Notes: generated from the letters alone by a model not told the origin. 64,000 nucleotides of DNA from UBA8079 sp965205535 (GCA_965205535.1 CBDBHH010000005.1:1922001-1986000), one strand, 5' to 3'; positions 40,218-49,478 are shown, numbered from the stretch's first letter. Made by a program: numbers and translations.

Positions 40218-40332
40218 CATCCTCATGCTGAGCCTGTCGAAGTATGAGGATGCGGCCCTCTCCTTCGACAAGCTCAGGATGAGGGCTTTTTCCGGTTGTC
40301 GCCCTCGCCCTTCGACAAGCTCAGGGTGAGGG
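40218..40332. repeat. Palindromic repeat family B, copy 1 plus an extra arm
   Basis: A 69-bp inverted unit at 40218-40286 (CATCCTCATGCTGAGCCTGT ... CAAGCTCAGGATGAGGGC) is followed by a further arm CCCTTCGACAAGCTCAGGGTGAGGG at about 40308-40332. The 69-bp unit recurs inverted at 55952-56020 with one mismatch. Confidence 0.9.
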
Positions 40333-40343
40333 TTATTGAGAGT

Positions 40344-41132
40344 CTACTTCTTCTCAAGGCTCGCGATCAGCGCGTTCACCGCGTCGTCATGCTCGGGTGT
40401 GTGATGGGCGAGCGCCTGGAAGGCGGCGGCCATGTCGAGCACTGTCTCCAGGCGTGAATGCACACCCTCGCGCAGGAGCTTCTTGGACATGCGAAGCGAA
40501 TGGCCCGGATTGGCGGCGATCTTGCCCGCCAGGATGTGCGCCTCGTCCATCAGGCTCTCCGGGGGCACCACGCGCGAGACCAGGCCGCATTCCAGCGCCT
40601 CGTCGGCGCCGATCATGTCGCCGGTAAACGTCATCTCGGCGGCCTTGGACATGCCCACCAGTTTGGGCAGCAAAAACGCCCCGCCGTCGCCGGAGATGAT
40701 GCCCAGCTTTGCGAAGCTCTCCGCAAAGCGCGCCTTCTCCGAGGCGATGCGGATGTCGCACATACAGGCGAGATCGCAGCCCGCGCCCACAGCAGCACCA
40801 TTCACGGCGGCGATGGTCGGCACTTCGAGGTTGTAGAGGGTGAGCGGGATGTTGTGGATGTCACGCTTGTAGTTGTTGCGGATCTGGTAGGGGCCGCCCT
40901 CCGACAGGCCCTTGCGGTCGCGCATGTCTTTCACATTGCCCCCGGCCGAGAACGCGCTGCCCGCGCCGGTCAGGATCACGCATTTGACGCCGTCGTCCCG
41001 GCTGATCCGGTCGGTTGCGTCCAGGAAGGCCACATACTGGCTCTCGCCCGAAAGCGGGTTGCGCGCATCGGGCTGGTTCATCGTCAGGGTGACGACCGCG
41101 CCGTCCTGTTCGTATTTCAGAAAATCGCTCAT
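40344..41132 (-). CDS. Enoyl-CoA hydratase/isomerase (crotonase) family protein
   Basis: A 262-residue crotonase. The start at 41132 has GGGGGAGG upstream. The oxyanion-hole regions are F-S-A-G-G-N-V-K-D-M and N-G-A-A-V-G-A-G-C-D-L-A, and the catalytic-glutamate region reads A-K-L-G-I-I-S-G-D-G-G, with D where many hydratases have the second Glu, so the exact reaction (hydration, isomerisation or other) is open. The neighbouring acyl-CoA dehydrogenase genes suggest a beta-oxidation-like pathway. Confidence 0.9.
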   Translation of the reverse strand: MSDFLKYEQDGAVVTLTMNQPDARNPLSGESQYVAFLDATDRISRDDGVKCVILTGAGSAFSAGGNVKDMRDRKGLSEGGPYQIRNNYKRDIHNIPLTLYNLEVPTIAAVNGAAVGAGCDLACMCDIRIASEKARFAESFAKLGIISGDGGAFLLPKLVGMSKAAEMTFTGDMIGADEALECGLVSRVVPPESLMDEAHILAGKIAANPGHSLRMSKKLLREGVHSRLETVLDMAAAFQALAHHTPEHDDAVNALIASLEKK

Positions 41133-41220
41133 TGGTTTCCTCCCCCGGGGTTTCCCCGCAAGCATTATTCGTTGTCGCTTGCTAGCATATTTGGATGCCA
41201 GCGCTAAGCTGGATGGGCAT

Positions 41221-41312
41221 GCTTCGAGACGCCGTCTGCAACGGCTCCGAACCATGAGGACGAGTAGTCAGGCCTCACCCTGGGGAGGTCGCATCGCGAC
41301 CGTCTCGAAGGG
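41221..41312. repeat. Palindromic repeat family A, copy 2 (diverged)
   Basis: The unit begins GCTTCGAGACGCCGTCTGCA and ends CGACCGTCTCGAAGG, in reverse orientation relative to the others and with several changes in the centre (ATGAGGACGAGTAGTCAGG). It separates the crotonase gene from the divergent acyl-CoA dehydrogenase gene. Confidence 0.7.
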
Positions 41313-41333
41313 CGAGGCCGGATCTGGGGACTG

Positions 41334-42494
41334 ATGATGCAGGCCTTTGCCTTCGAACCTTGCGAAATGCCGCCCGGCGCTGATGCGCTGCGGGCCGAGG
41401 TGCGCGCATTCCTGGAGACCGAGGCTCCCGATATCCCTGTCCCGGCGCGCGCCCGGTCCTGGGTCGGGTTCGACTCGGAATTCTCACGCAAACTGGGTCG
41501 GCGCGGCTGGCTGGGCATGACCTGGCCCGCGCCTTTCGGCCCGGGGCGGAGCGCGCTGGAGCGTTACGTGGTGATCGAGGAGTTGCTGGCCGCCGGCGCG
41601 CCCGTGGCCGCCCACTGGATCGCCGAGCGCCAGAGCGGGCCGCTGATCCTGCGGTTCGGCACCGACGAACAACGCGAACTGCTGCTGCCGGGCATTGCGG
41701 CCGGCGAGAGCTATTTCTGCATCGGTATGAGCGAGCCGGATTCCGGCTCGGACCTGGCCTCGATCCGCTCGAAGGCCGAACCGGCCGAGGTGGGCGGCGA
41801 GAAGGGCTGGGTGGTCAACGGCCGCAAGGTCTGGACCACCTACGCCCAGCATTCCCACTACATGATCGCGCTGCTGCGCACCGGCGAGGCCGGTGAGAAC
41901 CGCCACGGCGGGACAACACAATTCGTTATCGACCTAGCGTTGCCCGGTGTGACCGTCCAGCCGATCCAAAACATGATCGGCGACGAGGAATTCAACGAGG
42001 TCACCTTTGATGATGTGTTTGTGCCCGCGGGCATGCTGGTCGGCGAAGAGGGCAATGGCTGGCGCCAGGTGACGGCCGAGCTCGCCTTCGAACGCAGCGG
42101 GCCGGATCGGTTCCTCAGCGCCTTCGCGTTGCTCAAGGCCCTGGTGGACATCGCCGGGGAGAACCCGTCCGACATGGCCGCCGCCGCGCTGGGCCGGCTG
42201 CAGGCGCATCTCGGCACCTTGCGAGACATGTCCCTGTCCGTGGCCGCCCAGCTCGATGCGGGTGCGGAACCGGCGCTGGAAGCCGCATTCGTCAAGGATC
42301 TCGGGGTGATGTTCGAACAATCCATCCCGGAGATCGCCCACCAGGTGATCGGGACGTCGCCGCGAATCGACCATGGAGACGATTTCGAACGGGCCCTGGC
42401 CTATGTGCAGCAGGCTTGCGTCTCGTTCTCCCTGCGCGGCGGCACTACCGAAATCATGCGCGGGGTTATCGCCCGGGGGCTGGGGCTGCGATGA
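41334..42494 (+). CDS. Acyl-CoA dehydrogenase family protein (first of a pair)
   Basis: A 386-residue flavoprotein. F-C-I-G-M-S-E-P-D-S-G-S-D-L-A is the FAD/substrate-binding signature, W-V-V-N-G-R-K-V-W-T-T-Y-A follows, and the C-terminal R-G-G-T-T-E-I-M-R-G-V-I-A-R-G-L is the family end. It oxidises an acyl-CoA to the enoyl-CoA; the pairing with the next, shorter gene is typical of heterodimeric enzymes for branched or steroid-like acyl chains. The two genes overlap ATGA. Confidence 0.92.
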   Translation: MMQAFAFEPCEMPPGADALRAEVRAFLETEAPDIPVPARARSWVGFDSEFSRKLGRRGWLGMTWPAPFGPGRSALERYVVIEELLAAGAPVAAHWIAERQSGPLILRFGTDEQRELLLPGIAAGESYFCIGMSEPDSGSDLASIRSKAEPAEVGGEKGWVVNGRKVWTTYAQHSHYMIALLRTGEAGENRHGGTTQFVIDLALPGVTVQPIQNMIGDEEFNEVTFDDVFVPAGMLVGEEGNGWRQVTAELAFERSGPDRFLSAFALLKALVDIAGENPSDMAAAALGRLQAHLGTLRDMSLSVAAQLDAGAEPALEAAFVKDLGVMFEQSIPEIAHQVIGTSPRIDHGDDFERALAYVQQACVSFSLRGGTTEIMRGVIARGLGLR

Positions 42495-43471
42495 GCGCCG
42501 ATATGACCGAAGAACGCGCCATGATCGCGGAGACCTGCGAGCGCCTGTTCGCCGAGCATCTCGATGCGGAAGTGTTTCGCGCGGCGGAGGCCGGCGAGTT
42601 TCCGGATGGCCTATGGAGCGCAATCACGGAGAACGGGCTGGACCGGATTCTTGTTCCGGAAGCGCAGGGGGGCAGCGAACTGGGCTGGGAGGCCGCCCAC
42701 ATTGTGTTGTTCGCCGCCGGCGAACACGCGGCCCCGGTACCGTTGGCCGAGACGATTGCCGCCGGCTGGTTGCTCGGGCCGGCCGGCATGCCCGACGGGA
42801 TCGTGACGCTGGCCGACCCGGAGATGACGCGTGTGCCCTGGGCGCGGGACGCCGGGCATATACTGGTTTCGGATGAAGATAACGCGCTGCATTGCGTGAG
42901 CCTGGATGGCGCGACCATCACGCCGGACCGCAACATCGGCCGCGACCCGCGTGATCGCGTGTCCGTGGACAAGCTGATACAGAAGAACCTCGGGGTGGAC
43001 GACATCCAGGCGGTCGGCGCGCTCGTGCGGTCCTGCCAGATGGCCGGTGCGGTCTCGGCCGTGCTCGACCTGTGCGTCGCCTACACCAACGAGCGGGTGC
43101 AGTTCGGCCGACCGATCGGGCGGTTTCAGGCGATCCAGCAGCAGCTGGCGGTGATGGCGTCTGAGGCGGCGGCGGCTGGCGTTGCGGCGCGTGCGGCGTG
43201 CCGGATGGTCGATGCCGGGGGCAATGTCATCGCGGCGGCGGCCACAGCGAAGATCCGCACGGGCGAGGCGGCGGGCAAGGCCGCCAACATCGCCCACCAG
43301 GTGCATGGCGCGATCGGCTTCACCGATGAATACCGGTTGCACCACCTGACGCGGCGGCTCTGGGCCTGGCGGTCCGAATTCGGCGCCGAGAGGGCATGGG
43401 CTGGGCTGCTGGGCCGCCTGGTGGCCGCGCGCGGCGCGGACAATCTCTGGCCGGATTTGACGGACGGCTGA
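42491..43471 (+). CDS. Acyl-CoA dehydrogenase family protein (second of a pair)
   Basis: A 326-residue acyl-CoA dehydrogenase-like subunit, shorter than its partner and without the S-E-P-x-x-G-S-D signature, but with R-V-Q-F-G-R-P-I-G-R-F-Q-A-I-Q-Q and V-H-G-A-I-G-F-T-D-E-Y, the typical C-terminal helical domain. It starts on the ATGA overlap with the upstream gene, so the two are translated together and probably form a heteromeric enzyme in which each subunit supplies part of the FAD site. Confidence 0.9.
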   Translation: MSADMTEERAMIAETCERLFAEHLDAEVFRAAEAGEFPDGLWSAITENGLDRILVPEAQGGSELGWEAAHIVLFAAGEHAAPVPLAETIAAGWLLGPAGMPDGIVTLADPEMTRVPWARDAGHILVSDEDNALHCVSLDGATITPDRNIGRDPRDRVSVDKLIQKNLGVDDIQAVGALVRSCQMAGAVSAVLDLCVAYTNERVQFGRPIGRFQAIQQQLAVMASEAAAAGVAARAACRMVDAGGNVIAAAATAKIRTGEAAGKAANIAHQVHGAIGFTDEYRLHHLTRRLWAWRSEFGAERAWAGLLGRLVAARGADNLWPDLTDG

Positions 43472-43516
43472 CAGCCGTTACAAAGTCGACGCAACTTTTG
43501 TTCCCGGGGAATTCCA

Positions 43517-44356
43517 ATGCAATTCGTGAGTTATATCGGCGCTGACGGCGCGACATGGGGTCTCGTTGAAGGTGACGGCGTGATCGACCTCGGCGCGCGC
43601 GGTCCCCATGGCAGCCTCAGGGTCGCGATTGCCGCCGGGGAGCTGATGGCGATCGGCGCGGCGGCCCGGGGCGAAAACCCGACTGCGGCCCTGGCCAACA
43701 TTACCTATCTGCCGACCATCCCCGACCCCACCCATATGTTCTGTGCCGGTAAAAACTACAAGGATCATGTCGAGGAGATGGGCTTCGAGATGCCCGACAA
43801 TCTGACGCTTTTTCTCAAGGCAAACTCGACGCTGGTAGCCCATGGCGGCGCGATGATCCGGCCGAAAGTGTCGGAGTGCCTCGATTTCGAGGGTGAGATC
43901 TGTGCCGTAATCGGCCGCGAGACACGCCATGTTAGCGAGGCCGAGGCGCTGGATTGCATCGCCGGTTACACGATCATGGTCGACGGCAGCGTGCGCGATA
44001 TCCAGAAGCATTCGGTTACGGCGGGGAAGAATTTCGTGGGCACCGGGCCCTTGGGCCCGGTGATGACGACGGCCGACGAGATACCCGACCCCTCGACCCT
44101 GCACGTCACCACCCGGCTGAACGGCGAGATGGTGCAGGATTGCGGGGCGGACATGCTGATCTTCGATATTCCGTATATCATCTCCTATGTGTCCCGGATC
44201 ACGCCGCTGCAGCCCGGCGACGTGGTCGCGACGGGATCGCCCGCAGGTTCCGGCGCAGGCCGTGAGCCGTTGCTCTGGATGAAGGGTGGGGACAAATTGG
44301 AGGTTACCGTGCCGAAAATCGGTACGCTGGCCGTCGACATCGTCGACGAACAATAA
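43517..44356 (+). CDS. Fumarylacetoacetate hydrolase family protein (paralogue 1)
   Basis: A 279-residue FAH-fold hydrolase or isomerase. The metal site is in L-D-F-E-G-E-I-C-A-V-I-G-R, and the loop M-F-C-A-G-K-N-Y-K-D-H-V-E-E and the end R-I-T-P-L-Q-P-G-D-V-V-A-T-G-S are clear family marks. It is about half identical by eye to the next gene, 18 bp downstream, so the pair arose by tandem duplication. Confidence 0.9.
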   Translation: MQFVSYIGADGATWGLVEGDGVIDLGARGPHGSLRVAIAAGELMAIGAAARGENPTAALANITYLPTIPDPTHMFCAGKNYKDHVEEMGFEMPDNLTLFLKANSTLVAHGGAMIRPKVSECLDFEGEICAVIGRETRHVSEAEALDCIAGYTIMVDGSVRDIQKHSVTAGKNFVGTGPLGPVMTTADEIPDPSTLHVTTRLNGEMVQDCGADMLIFDIPYIISYVSRITPLQPGDVVATGSPAGSGAGREPLLWMKGGDKLEVTVPKIGTLAVDIVDEQ

Positions 44357-44373
44357 AAACGGGGAACAGAGGC

Positions 44374-45216
44374 ATGAAGTTCATCAGTTACAAGCTTGGC
44401 GATGGCGCGGAGACTTTCGGCCTTGTCCGCGAGGACGGGGTCGTCGATCTGGGCGCGCGCGGTCCCCACAAGACCCTGCGCGATGCGATCGCGGCGGGAG
44501 ACCTGATGGCACTCGGCGAGGTGGCGATGACAGGTGAACCCGACACGGTGCTGCCGGACGTGACCTTCCTGCCGGTGATCATCGACCCGGACAAGATTCT
44601 CTGCGCCGGCCTGAACTACAAGGATCATGTGTCGGAGACCAACAACACCCTGCCGGCCGAGCTCCAGCTGTTCATGCGTTCGACCAATACGCTGGTCGGC
44701 CATTGCGCCGAGATGGAGCGGCCGAAGGTCTCGGACCACTATGATTTCGAGGGCGAGCTGACGGCGATTATCGGCAAGGGCGGGCGCCATATCAGCGAGG
44801 CTGACGCGTTGAGCCATGTCGCCGGCTACACCATCTTCATCGACGGCTCCGTGCGTGATTATCAGAAACACTCGGTCACGGCGGGGAAGAACTTCTACAG
44901 ATCCGGCCCGCTGGGCCCGTGGATGGTCAGCGCGGACGAGATCCCCGATCCCGCCGCCCTGGATCTCACGACCCGGCTGAACGGCGAGGTGGTGCAGCAT
45001 TCCACGACCGATATGTTGCTTTTCTCCGTGCCCTACATCATCTCCTACATCTCGCGGTTCACGCCGCTGGAGCCGGGCGACGTGATCGCGACGGGGACAC
45101 CGAGCGGCGTGGGTGCGCGGCGCAACCCGCCTTTGTGGATGAAGGCGGGCGACCGGATCGAGGTCGAGATATCGAAGATCGGCACCCTTTGGGCCGATGT
45201 TGTTGACGAAAATTAG
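44374..45216 (+). CDS. Fumarylacetoacetate hydrolase family protein (paralogue 2)
   Basis: A 280-residue FAH-fold protein. It has Y-D-F-E-G-E-L-T-A-I-I-G-K at the metal site, L-C-A-G-L-N-Y-K-D-H-V-S-E and G-D-V-I-A-T-G-T-P-S-G-V-G at the end. The last loop is G-T-P-S-G-V-G here but G-S-P-A-G-S-G in paralogue 1, a difference near the active site that may mean different substrates. It is followed by a VOC-family gene after 18 bp. Confidence 0.9.
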   Translation: MKFISYKLGDGAETFGLVREDGVVDLGARGPHKTLRDAIAAGDLMALGEVAMTGEPDTVLPDVTFLPVIIDPDKILCAGLNYKDHVSETNNTLPAELQLFMRSTNTLVGHCAEMERPKVSDHYDFEGELTAIIGKGGRHISEADALSHVAGYTIFIDGSVRDYQKHSVTAGKNFYRSGPLGPWMVSADEIPDPAALDLTTRLNGEVVQHSTTDMLLFSVPYIISYISRFTPLEPGDVIATGTPSGVGARRNPPLWMKAGDRIEVEISKIGTLWADVVDEN

Positions 45217-45234
45217 AGGCGGGAGGAACCAGCC

Positions 45235-46134
45235 ATGACCATCACGCGTGTCGAGAAACTGATTTACGGCGTCGAGGATATGGACACCGGCGCCAATTAT
45301 TACCGGGACTGGGGCGTGAACGAGGTCGAGAGTGGCCCGGAACGCACGGTCTTCAAGACCCGCACGAACCAGTTCATCGAGCTGCGTCGGGCCGACGATC
45401 CGTCCCTGCCGGGGTCGCCCGACCCGGCCAAGTCGACGCTGCGGCGCGCGGTCTGGGGTGTGGCCGATGCCGACGGCCTCAAGGAAATGGGCGAAGACCT
45501 CGCCCGTGACCGGGATGTCGTGGAGGAAGACGGCACGCTGTGTTTCGCCGACGAGAGCGGCAACGGGCTGGGGCTGACGGTCACGTCACCGACCGAGACC
45601 GACGTCGAGATCATCCCCCACAACGTCAACACGACCGAGCCGCGGATGAACGCGGTGATCAACCCCGCGGCCCAGGCGAACCCGATCCGGATCGGTCATG
45701 TGGTCTACATGATCGAGATGGTGGATCGCGAAAAGGCGGTGAGTTTCTATCTCGACCGGCTGCGCTTCCGCCTGTCGGACAGCACCAAGACCGGCGGCGA
45801 TTTCATGCGCTGCGAGGGCGGGCATGATCATCACAATCTGTTCCTGATCAGCCGGGCCGACCGCAACGCCTTCGATCATGCCTCCTTCGAGGTCGAGAAT
45901 TTCGACATGGTCATGATGGGCGGCAAGTTCATGAAGGATAAGGGCTGGGATCCGGATACGACCCCGGGCCGCCACATCCTCGGCTCGAACTATTACTGGT
46001 ACTTCAACAACCCGGCGGGCGGGCGGACGGAGTATTTCGCCGACATGGACCGGATGGACGACAACTGGGAACCGCGTATCTGGGACGAGAGCCCGGGTTT
46101 CGCGCTGTGGACCGTCGACGACGCGACGCTTTAG
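45235..46134 (+). CDS. VOC-superfamily (glyoxalase/extradiol dioxygenase) protein
   Basis: A 299-residue two-module VOC protein. The second module carries I-R-I-G-H-V-V-Y-M-I and G-G-H-D-H-H-N-L-F-L, whose histidines are placed like the metal ligands of extradiol dioxygenases, and Y-F-N-N-P-A-G-G-R-T-E-Y near the end supplies the third ligand glutamate. Together with two FAH hydrolases it fits a meta-cleavage-type pathway. The substrate is not known. It converges on the M14 gene with three bases between stops. Confidence 0.82.
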   Translation: MTITRVEKLIYGVEDMDTGANYYRDWGVNEVESGPERTVFKTRTNQFIELRRADDPSLPGSPDPAKSTLRRAVWGVADADGLKEMGEDLARDRDVVEEDGTLCFADESGNGLGLTVTSPTETDVEIIPHNVNTTEPRMNAVINPAAQANPIRIGHVVYMIEMVDREKAVSFYLDRLRFRLSDSTKTGGDFMRCEGGHDHHNLFLISRADRNAFDHASFEVENFDMVMMGGKFMKDKGWDPDTTPGRHILGSNYYWYFNNPAGGRTEYFADMDRMDDNWEPRIWDESPGFALWTVDDATL

Positions 46135-46137
46135 CGC

Positions 46138-47265
46138 CTAACCGTCCAGGACGGCCAGCATCGCGTCCAGATGGGCCGCGCCGAAGGCCTTGGTGCGGGC
46201 CGGTGACCAGCCGAAGGTCTTATCGGGCCGGTCGGCATTGTCCTTGAAGGGCATCTCCAGGGTGAGCGCCAGGCAACCGAATTCTTCGGCCACCCAGTTG
46301 GAGCACAGCGTCATGTTGCCCTTGCCCGGCTTGGCGTCGGGGTAGCCGTAACTGGTCTGAAAATCGCTGCTCGCGGTCAGCAGTGCGCCTGAAAAGATTT
46401 CCTGCAGGGCCTTCTGGCGCTCGCTGAGGGACGGGATGCCCATCATCCCGGCGAGGAAGTTGTAGGGCAGGGCCTCGTCGCCATGGACGTCGAGGCAGAA
46501 ATCCACCCCGGTTTCCTGCATCCGCTGGCGGACCAGAAACACCTCGGGGCTGCGGTCCATGGCGGGTTCGGACCATTCCCGGTTGAGGTTGGCGCCGGCG
46601 GCGTTGGTGCGCAGATGCCCGCGCCGCGATCCGTCCGGGTTCATGTTCGGGACGATGTGGAACACCGCGCGCTCGAGCAGCGCCTGCGCTGTTCTGTCCG
46701 AGGGCTCAAGAAGACGCGCGAGGAAGCCCTCCATCCACCACTCGGCCATGGACTCGCCGGGATGCTGGCGGGCGATGGCCCAGAAATTCTGCTTGTCGTC
46801 ACCCGGTTCGCCAACCGTCAGCAGGTCCATCGCCTGGCCGTCGAGGGTCTCACCGAGGACGTTCAGCGAAACGCGATCGTCAGGTTGAGCAACCGCGATC
46901 AGGTCGGCATGGCGTTCCATCGAATAGGGCGCGAAATACGCGTACCAGACGCTGTCCGCGGCCGGCGTGTGGGCGATGGTCAGCACGCCGTTCTCATAGC
47001 TCGACGGCACCCGCACCCATGTCTCCCGGTCGCTCGAGGCGACGGCCTGATACCCCTCCCAGCCCTTGGGATAGGCCGCACCCCCGGCGTTCATGATCTT
47101 CATGGACACGGGCGTGTCCTTCGCGCCTGTCAGGCGGAAGTGGAACCACATGTAGAAGTCGGAATTATTGTCCTTTGAGATCTCCAGCCTGATGTCCCCG
47201 GGATCGGAGGCGTCCTGGCAGACGATGTTGCCGCTGTCGAAATTACTGGAGATGTGGAGGGGCAT
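46138..47265 (-). CDS. M14 family zinc carboxypeptidase, cytosolic type
   Basis: A 375-residue enzyme with an N-terminal beta-sandwich domain (W-F-H-F-R-L-T-G and Y-A-Y-F-A-P-Y-S) and a C-terminal M14 peptidase. Zinc ligands appear in A-R-Q-H-P-G-E-S-M and L-D-V-H-G-D-E; the catalytic glutamate is in L-T-L-E-M-P-F-K-D. The layout is that of the cytosolic/Nna1-like carboxypeptidases. No signal peptide is seen. It lies 9 bp after the first PRISE-type gene on the same strand. Confidence 0.92.
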   Translation of the reverse strand: MPLHISSNFDSGNIVCQDASDPGDIRLEISKDNNSDFYMWFHFRLTGAKDTPVSMKIMNAGGAAYPKGWEGYQAVASSDRETWVRVPSSYENGVLTIAHTPAADSVWYAYFAPYSMERHADLIAVAQPDDRVSLNVLGETLDGQAMDLLTVGEPGDDKQNFWAIARQHPGESMAEWWMEGFLARLLEPSDRTAQALLERAVFHIVPNMNPDGSRRGHLRTNAAGANLNREWSEPAMDRSPEVFLVRQRMQETGVDFCLDVHGDEALPYNFLAGMMGIPSLSERQKALQEIFSGALLTASSDFQTSYGYPDAKPGKGNMTLCSNWVAEEFGCLALTLEMPFKDNADRPDKTFGWSPARTKAFGAAHLDAMLAVLDG

Positions 47266-47274
47266 GGAAAACCT

Positions 47275-48330
47275 TTAGGGGATGATCTTGCGGTCGCGCA
47301 GCTTTTGCAGCTGGCGGGTGATGGTCGCCTCGCTGTCCCAGACGTTGGTCCAGCCGGCCTTGAAGATTTTCGTCAGGCTCGACATGGCGTCCATGTCGGT
47401 ACCCAGCGCCATGTCGAGATAGGCCCAGTTGACGATCTCGTCCAGTGCGTAGGGCTTAAGGCCGTGTTCGGATACCATCTGCGCCCACAACGCACCCTTG
47501 TCGGCCATGGTCGCGGCGATCGGGACCGGTTGCGGGTCCGCGACCTCCATCTCGAAGAACGTCGCGATGCGCGGCCAGAGCTGGCGCCAGCGGAACAGGT
47601 CGCCGTTGGTGATGTTGAAGGCCTCGTTGGCGGCTGCCGGCGTGGACCTCTTGGCCCAGACCATGGCCTCGGCCAAGAGGTCCACGTCGATGAATTGATA
47701 CAGCCGGTCGTAGAAGCTGGCGTTGCCCGGCCAGCGCAGCGGCAGGCCGAGCTCCTTCGAGATCGCGGCGTAACACGCGATGCCGGTCATCAGGTTCATG
47801 GCCGAGCCCGTGGAGAAGCCCCACACCCCGTGGGGGCGCAGCGCGGACCATGACCAGTTGGACTGCAAGGCATGACGCGCTTCCAGCCAGTCCTGCTGGG
47901 CGTGATAGAAGTTCACCGGCAGGGGGCACGGGTCGTCTTCCCGGGCCGGCGTCTTGTAGGAGCCCAGATAGGTGCCGTACCACTTCGCGCCGTGCATCAG
48001 CTGGACGTGCCGGAGAGTGGCCGTTTGCTCGAGCGCTTCCATCAGGTTCGCGAGCATCCCCACATTGACCGGGATTTCCGCCGCGACGGACGCCTGCTGG
48101 CTGTAGGCGGTGTAAAAAACATGAGTGATTTCAGGATGTTCGGCCAGTTTCGCCCGGCAATCGTCTGTATCCGTCAGGTCGACCGACAAAAACGTCGCGC
48201 GGGTCGGGAAGTCCGGCGCGCGGCGCGACAGCGCGACGATGTCCCAGTCGGGCTTGTCCTCGAGATACTCGACCAGCGCCCGGCCGGTGACGCCGAGCGC
48301 GCCGACGATGAGGGCTGTGTTCCGCGCCAT
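47275..48330 (-). CDS. PRISE-family SDR (progesterone-5-beta-reductase/iridoid-synthase-like), paralogue 1
   Basis: A 351-residue extended SDR. The nucleotide-binding loop is V-G-A-L-G-V-T-G-R-A, then the family-specific L-M-H-G-A-K-W-Y-G-T and N-F-Y-H-A-Q-Q-D-W-L (active Tyr) and S-A-L-R-P-H-G-V-W-G. Members reduce enones with NADPH. It is clearly homologous to the next gene upstream, and the two overlap by one base (TGATG), so they are a tandem pair. Confidence 0.88.
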   Translation of the reverse strand: MARNTALIVGALGVTGRALVEYLEDKPDWDIVALSRRAPDFPTRATFLSVDLTDTDDCRAKLAEHPEITHVFYTAYSQQASVAAEIPVNVGMLANLMEALEQTATLRHVQLMHGAKWYGTYLGSYKTPAREDDPCPLPVNFYHAQQDWLEARHALQSNWSWSALRPHGVWGFSTGSAMNLMTGIACYAAISKELGLPLRWPGNASFYDRLYQFIDVDLLAEAMVWAKRSTPAAANEAFNITNGDLFRWRQLWPRIATFFEMEVADPQPVPIAATMADKGALWAQMVSEHGLKPYALDEIVNWAYLDMALGTDMDAMSSLTKIFKAGWTNVWDSEATITRQLQKLRDRKIIP

Positions 48331-49379
48331 CACGGGATAATCCGGTTGTCGCGCAGGCGCTGCAGCTGGTCGGTGACGGTTTCCTCGGTGTGCAGCACTT
48401 CCGTCCAGCCCGCCTGGCGGATGTTGGTCAGGCTCGACATCTGATCGAAGCCGTTGGCAAACGCGTAGTCGAGGAACGGCCAGGTGACGATGTCATCCAT
48501 CGCGTATTTGCGGAGCTGGTGTTGCTCCGTGATCTCCGCCCAGACGGGTTCCTTGTCGGCCATGATGGCTTGCGTGTTTACGCTCTGGATCGGCCCGACC
48601 TCCATGTCGAAGAATTCAGCCAGCCTGGGCCACAAAAGCTTCCAGCGGGTGTAGTCACCGTTGGTGATGTTGAAGGGCTGGTTGGCCGCCCCGGGCGCGG
48701 TCGCGGCCCAGACCATGGCGCGGGCCAGCAGGGCCACGTCGACGATCTGGTAGACACTGTCGAGGAGTGCGGGGTTGCCGGGCCAGCGCAGCGGCAGGCC
48801 GAGATGTTTCGATACCGTGGCGTAGACCGCGAGCGACGTCATCATGTTCATGGCCGAGCCGACCGAAAAGCCCCAGACCCCGTGGGGGCGCAGCGCCGAC
48901 CAGCTCCAGTCCTTGCCGTTTTGCCGCTCTACAAGCCAGTCCTGCTGGTCGTAATAGAAATTCGGCGGCATGTGGCGCGGGTCGTCTTCCTTGGCCGGCG
49001 TCTTGTAGGGCTTGCCGAACTGGACCCCGTACCATTTGGCCCCCTGCATCAGCTGGACATGGGCGAGGCCCTTGGCGGCGGGTTCCACCGCGTCCATCAG
49101 GTTCACCAGCATGGCGAGGTTGGGTGCCACTTCCGCGGCGAAGGTTTCGCGCGGGGCGTAGGGTGTGAAGAAGATATGGGTGACGTCAGATATATCACTA
49201 AGTGCCGACTGGGTGGCGGCCCGGTCGAGCAGGTCGACCGACACGAACGTCGCCTTGGTCTCGAAGTCCGGCGCGCGCCGGGACAGGCCGACGACCTCCC
49301 ATTCCGGGCTATCTTCCAGATGCTCGACCAGCGCCCGGCCGATAACGCCCAGCGCGCCGGCGATCAATGCTTTGGCCAT
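48330..49379 (-). CDS. PRISE-family SDR, paralogue 2
   Basis: A 349-residue extended SDR with G-A-L-G-V-I-G-R-A, Q-L-M-Q-G-A-K-W-Y-G-V and N-F-Y-Y-D-Q-Q-D-W-L. It shares the full length of paralogue 1, including the identical S-A-L-R-P-H-G-V-W-G-F-S, and starts the run that ends in the M14 gene. The C terminus of both reads R-(I/K)-I-P. The two probably act on related enone substrates. Confidence 0.88.
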   Translation of the reverse strand: MAKALIAGALGVIGRALVEHLEDSPEWEVVGLSRRAPDFETKATFVSVDLLDRAATQSALSDISDVTHIFFTPYAPRETFAAEVAPNLAMLVNLMDAVEPAAKGLAHVQLMQGAKWYGVQFGKPYKTPAKEDDPRHMPPNFYYDQQDWLVERQNGKDWSWSALRPHGVWGFSVGSAMNMMTSLAVYATVSKHLGLPLRWPGNPALLDSVYQIVDVALLARAMVWAATAPGAANQPFNITNGDYTRWKLLWPRLAEFFDMEVGPIQSVNTQAIMADKEPVWAEITEQHQLRKYAMDDIVTWPFLDYAFANGFDQMSSLTNIRQAGWTEVLHTEETVTDQLQRLRDNRIIP

Positions 49380-49478
49380 GGTGGCTTTCCCCTACATGCG
49401 TTGGCCGATGCGAACGCCGCGCGATAGTATCAGCGTCGACCGCGCACGGATATCGTGTTTGCGGACAGGAGATGGGCC

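Noticed and set aside
36811..41330. Intergenic repeats as a CRISPR array
   Set aside because: Copies are single palindromic units scattered between different genes, not regularly spaced repeats with unique spacers.
49187..49200. Third GATATATCA copy as a GntR operator
   Set aside because: It lies inside the PRISE paralogue 2 coding sequence, where it simply encodes S-D-I-S-D, far from any start.
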